From assembly GCA_004563715.1 (NCBI GenBank), contig SIRX01000110.1, positions 1 to 49,844 on the forward strand: DNA of 49,844 nt, read 5' to 3'. The position numbers were made by a program, and so were the translations under genes. Below the pieces are notes generated by a model. That model was given only the letters and a program-made list of their open reading frames with translations. It did not search any database and had not been told where the DNA came from. Of this stretch, positions 49,520 through 49,844 are shown in pieces (position 1 is the first letter of the stretch; each line of letters opens with the position of its first letter). This DNA is from Actinomycetota bacterium. Lineage in GTDB: Bacteria; Actinomycetota; Rubrobacteria; Rubrobacterales; Rubrobacteraceae.

Positions 49520-49844
49520 TCAGAGGGCATCGAGGTAAGGGAACAGCACCTGCTGCAATGCCAGGGGTCGCCGCGCCCGCCGGGGTGCGTACCCTTCCAG
49601 CTCGACGACTTTCAGCCAGCCGGCTTCATCGAGCGCGAAGAGCCTGAGTTGCGGCCAGTTCCGCTTGTACGGGGTCTCGAACAGTCTCGGCCGACCAACA
49701 TTTTGGAGTTTGCCGGTGTCGGGCTCGAGTTCGACGTCGTAGCGCGAGAGCGTCTCGCCGTCGTGTTCGATGGTGAGGCTCGTCGGCTGTAGCCAGATCG
49801 CGGCGTCCTGTCTGGCGAGCCCCTCCTCGGCGTACAGCCTCCAG
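49520..49844 (-). CDS. C-terminal part of a transposase/integrase-like protein (runs off the edge)
   Basis: The last 107 residues of a minus-strand gene that enters from the right edge and stops with TGA at 49520. Readable parts include IWLQPTSLTIEHDGETLSRY, DVELEPDTGKLQNVGRPRLF, QLRLFALDEAGWLKVVELEG and a final ALQQVLFPYLDAL. The WxxPTxLxxEHxGxxLSxY and PRLFET pattern, then a GWLK-x-LExYAPRR tail, resembles the C-terminal beta region of DDE-type transposases found in many copies in Chloroflexi and Rubrobacter-like genomes. The catalytic domain is outside the window, so the family is not certain. Confidence 0.5.
   Translation of the reverse strand, partial: WRLYAEEGLARQDAAIWLQPTSLTIEHDGETLSRYDVELEPDTGKLQNVGRPRLFETPYKRNWPQLRLFALDEAGWLKVVELEGYAPRRARRPLALQQVLFPYLDAL

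Overview
The window looks like a housekeeping segment of a deep-branching, high-GC Actinobacteriota chromosome, most like Rubrobacter or a relative (inferred from gene content and order; no search was run). It carries about 43 protein genes and 4 tRNA genes, nearly all on the minus strand. Both edges look like mobile-element debris: IS-like direct repeats at the left, and the C-terminal part of a transposase-like protein running off the right. The window may therefore be a contig that ends at repeats.

Layout, left to right: tRNA-CAU and tRNA-Asn; dnaG; ppc (plus strand) set between dnaG and dgt; the conserved Gram-positive run phoH-pgpH-ybeY-dgkA/PAP2-cdd-era-recO, with deoC inserted between era and recO; lepA-hrcA-dnaJ-rsmE-(decayed HIT gene)-yqeY; plus-strand rpsT; comEA-comEC-holA; tRNA-Ala; rplU-rpmA-obgE-nadD-rsfS; mreB-mreC-mreD-rodA without a PBP2 gene; valS-folC-(31-aa membrane ORF)-zinc ribbon-ndk-maf-radC; tig-clpP-clpX; tRNA-Leu(UAG); an LCP ligase; a degenerate CPBP protein; polA-rpsA-coaE-slt-uvrB; a small conserved protein with a long leader; tRNA-Leu(CAA); a DUF998 membrane protein.

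Minus-strand genes are packed with short gaps or 4-20 bp overlaps, so long operons with translational coupling are likely. They cover replication and repair (DnaG, HolA, PolA, UvrB, RecO, RadC), ribosome assembly and translation (Era, Obg, RsfS, YbeY, RsmE, LepA, S1, S20, L21, L27, ValS), proteostasis (Tig, ClpXP, DnaJ, HrcA), cell shape and envelope (MreBCD, RodA, LCP, lytic transglycosylase), nucleotide salvage (Cdd, DeoC, Dgt, Ndk, Maf) and cofactors (NadD, CoaE, FolC).

The most unusual signal is how translation starts. Four conserved genes (rsmE, phoH, slt, folC) have no ATG, GTG or TTG where the family N-terminus must begin. Each instead has an ACG (three genes) or CTG (one gene) 4-8 nt after a good Shine-Dalgarno sequence. 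Separately, at least seven genes (lytR-like, radC, holA, polA, hrcA, lepA, valS) lack a Shine-Dalgarno and have a TANNNT -10-like hexamer 6-10 nt before the start codon, which suggests leaderless or nearly leaderless mRNAs. Other points are a HIT-family gene that lost its core and catalytic histidine but still bridges rsmE and yqeY, a 31-codon coupled membrane ORF, and a roughly 245-nt structured leader behind a consensus TTGACA promoter.
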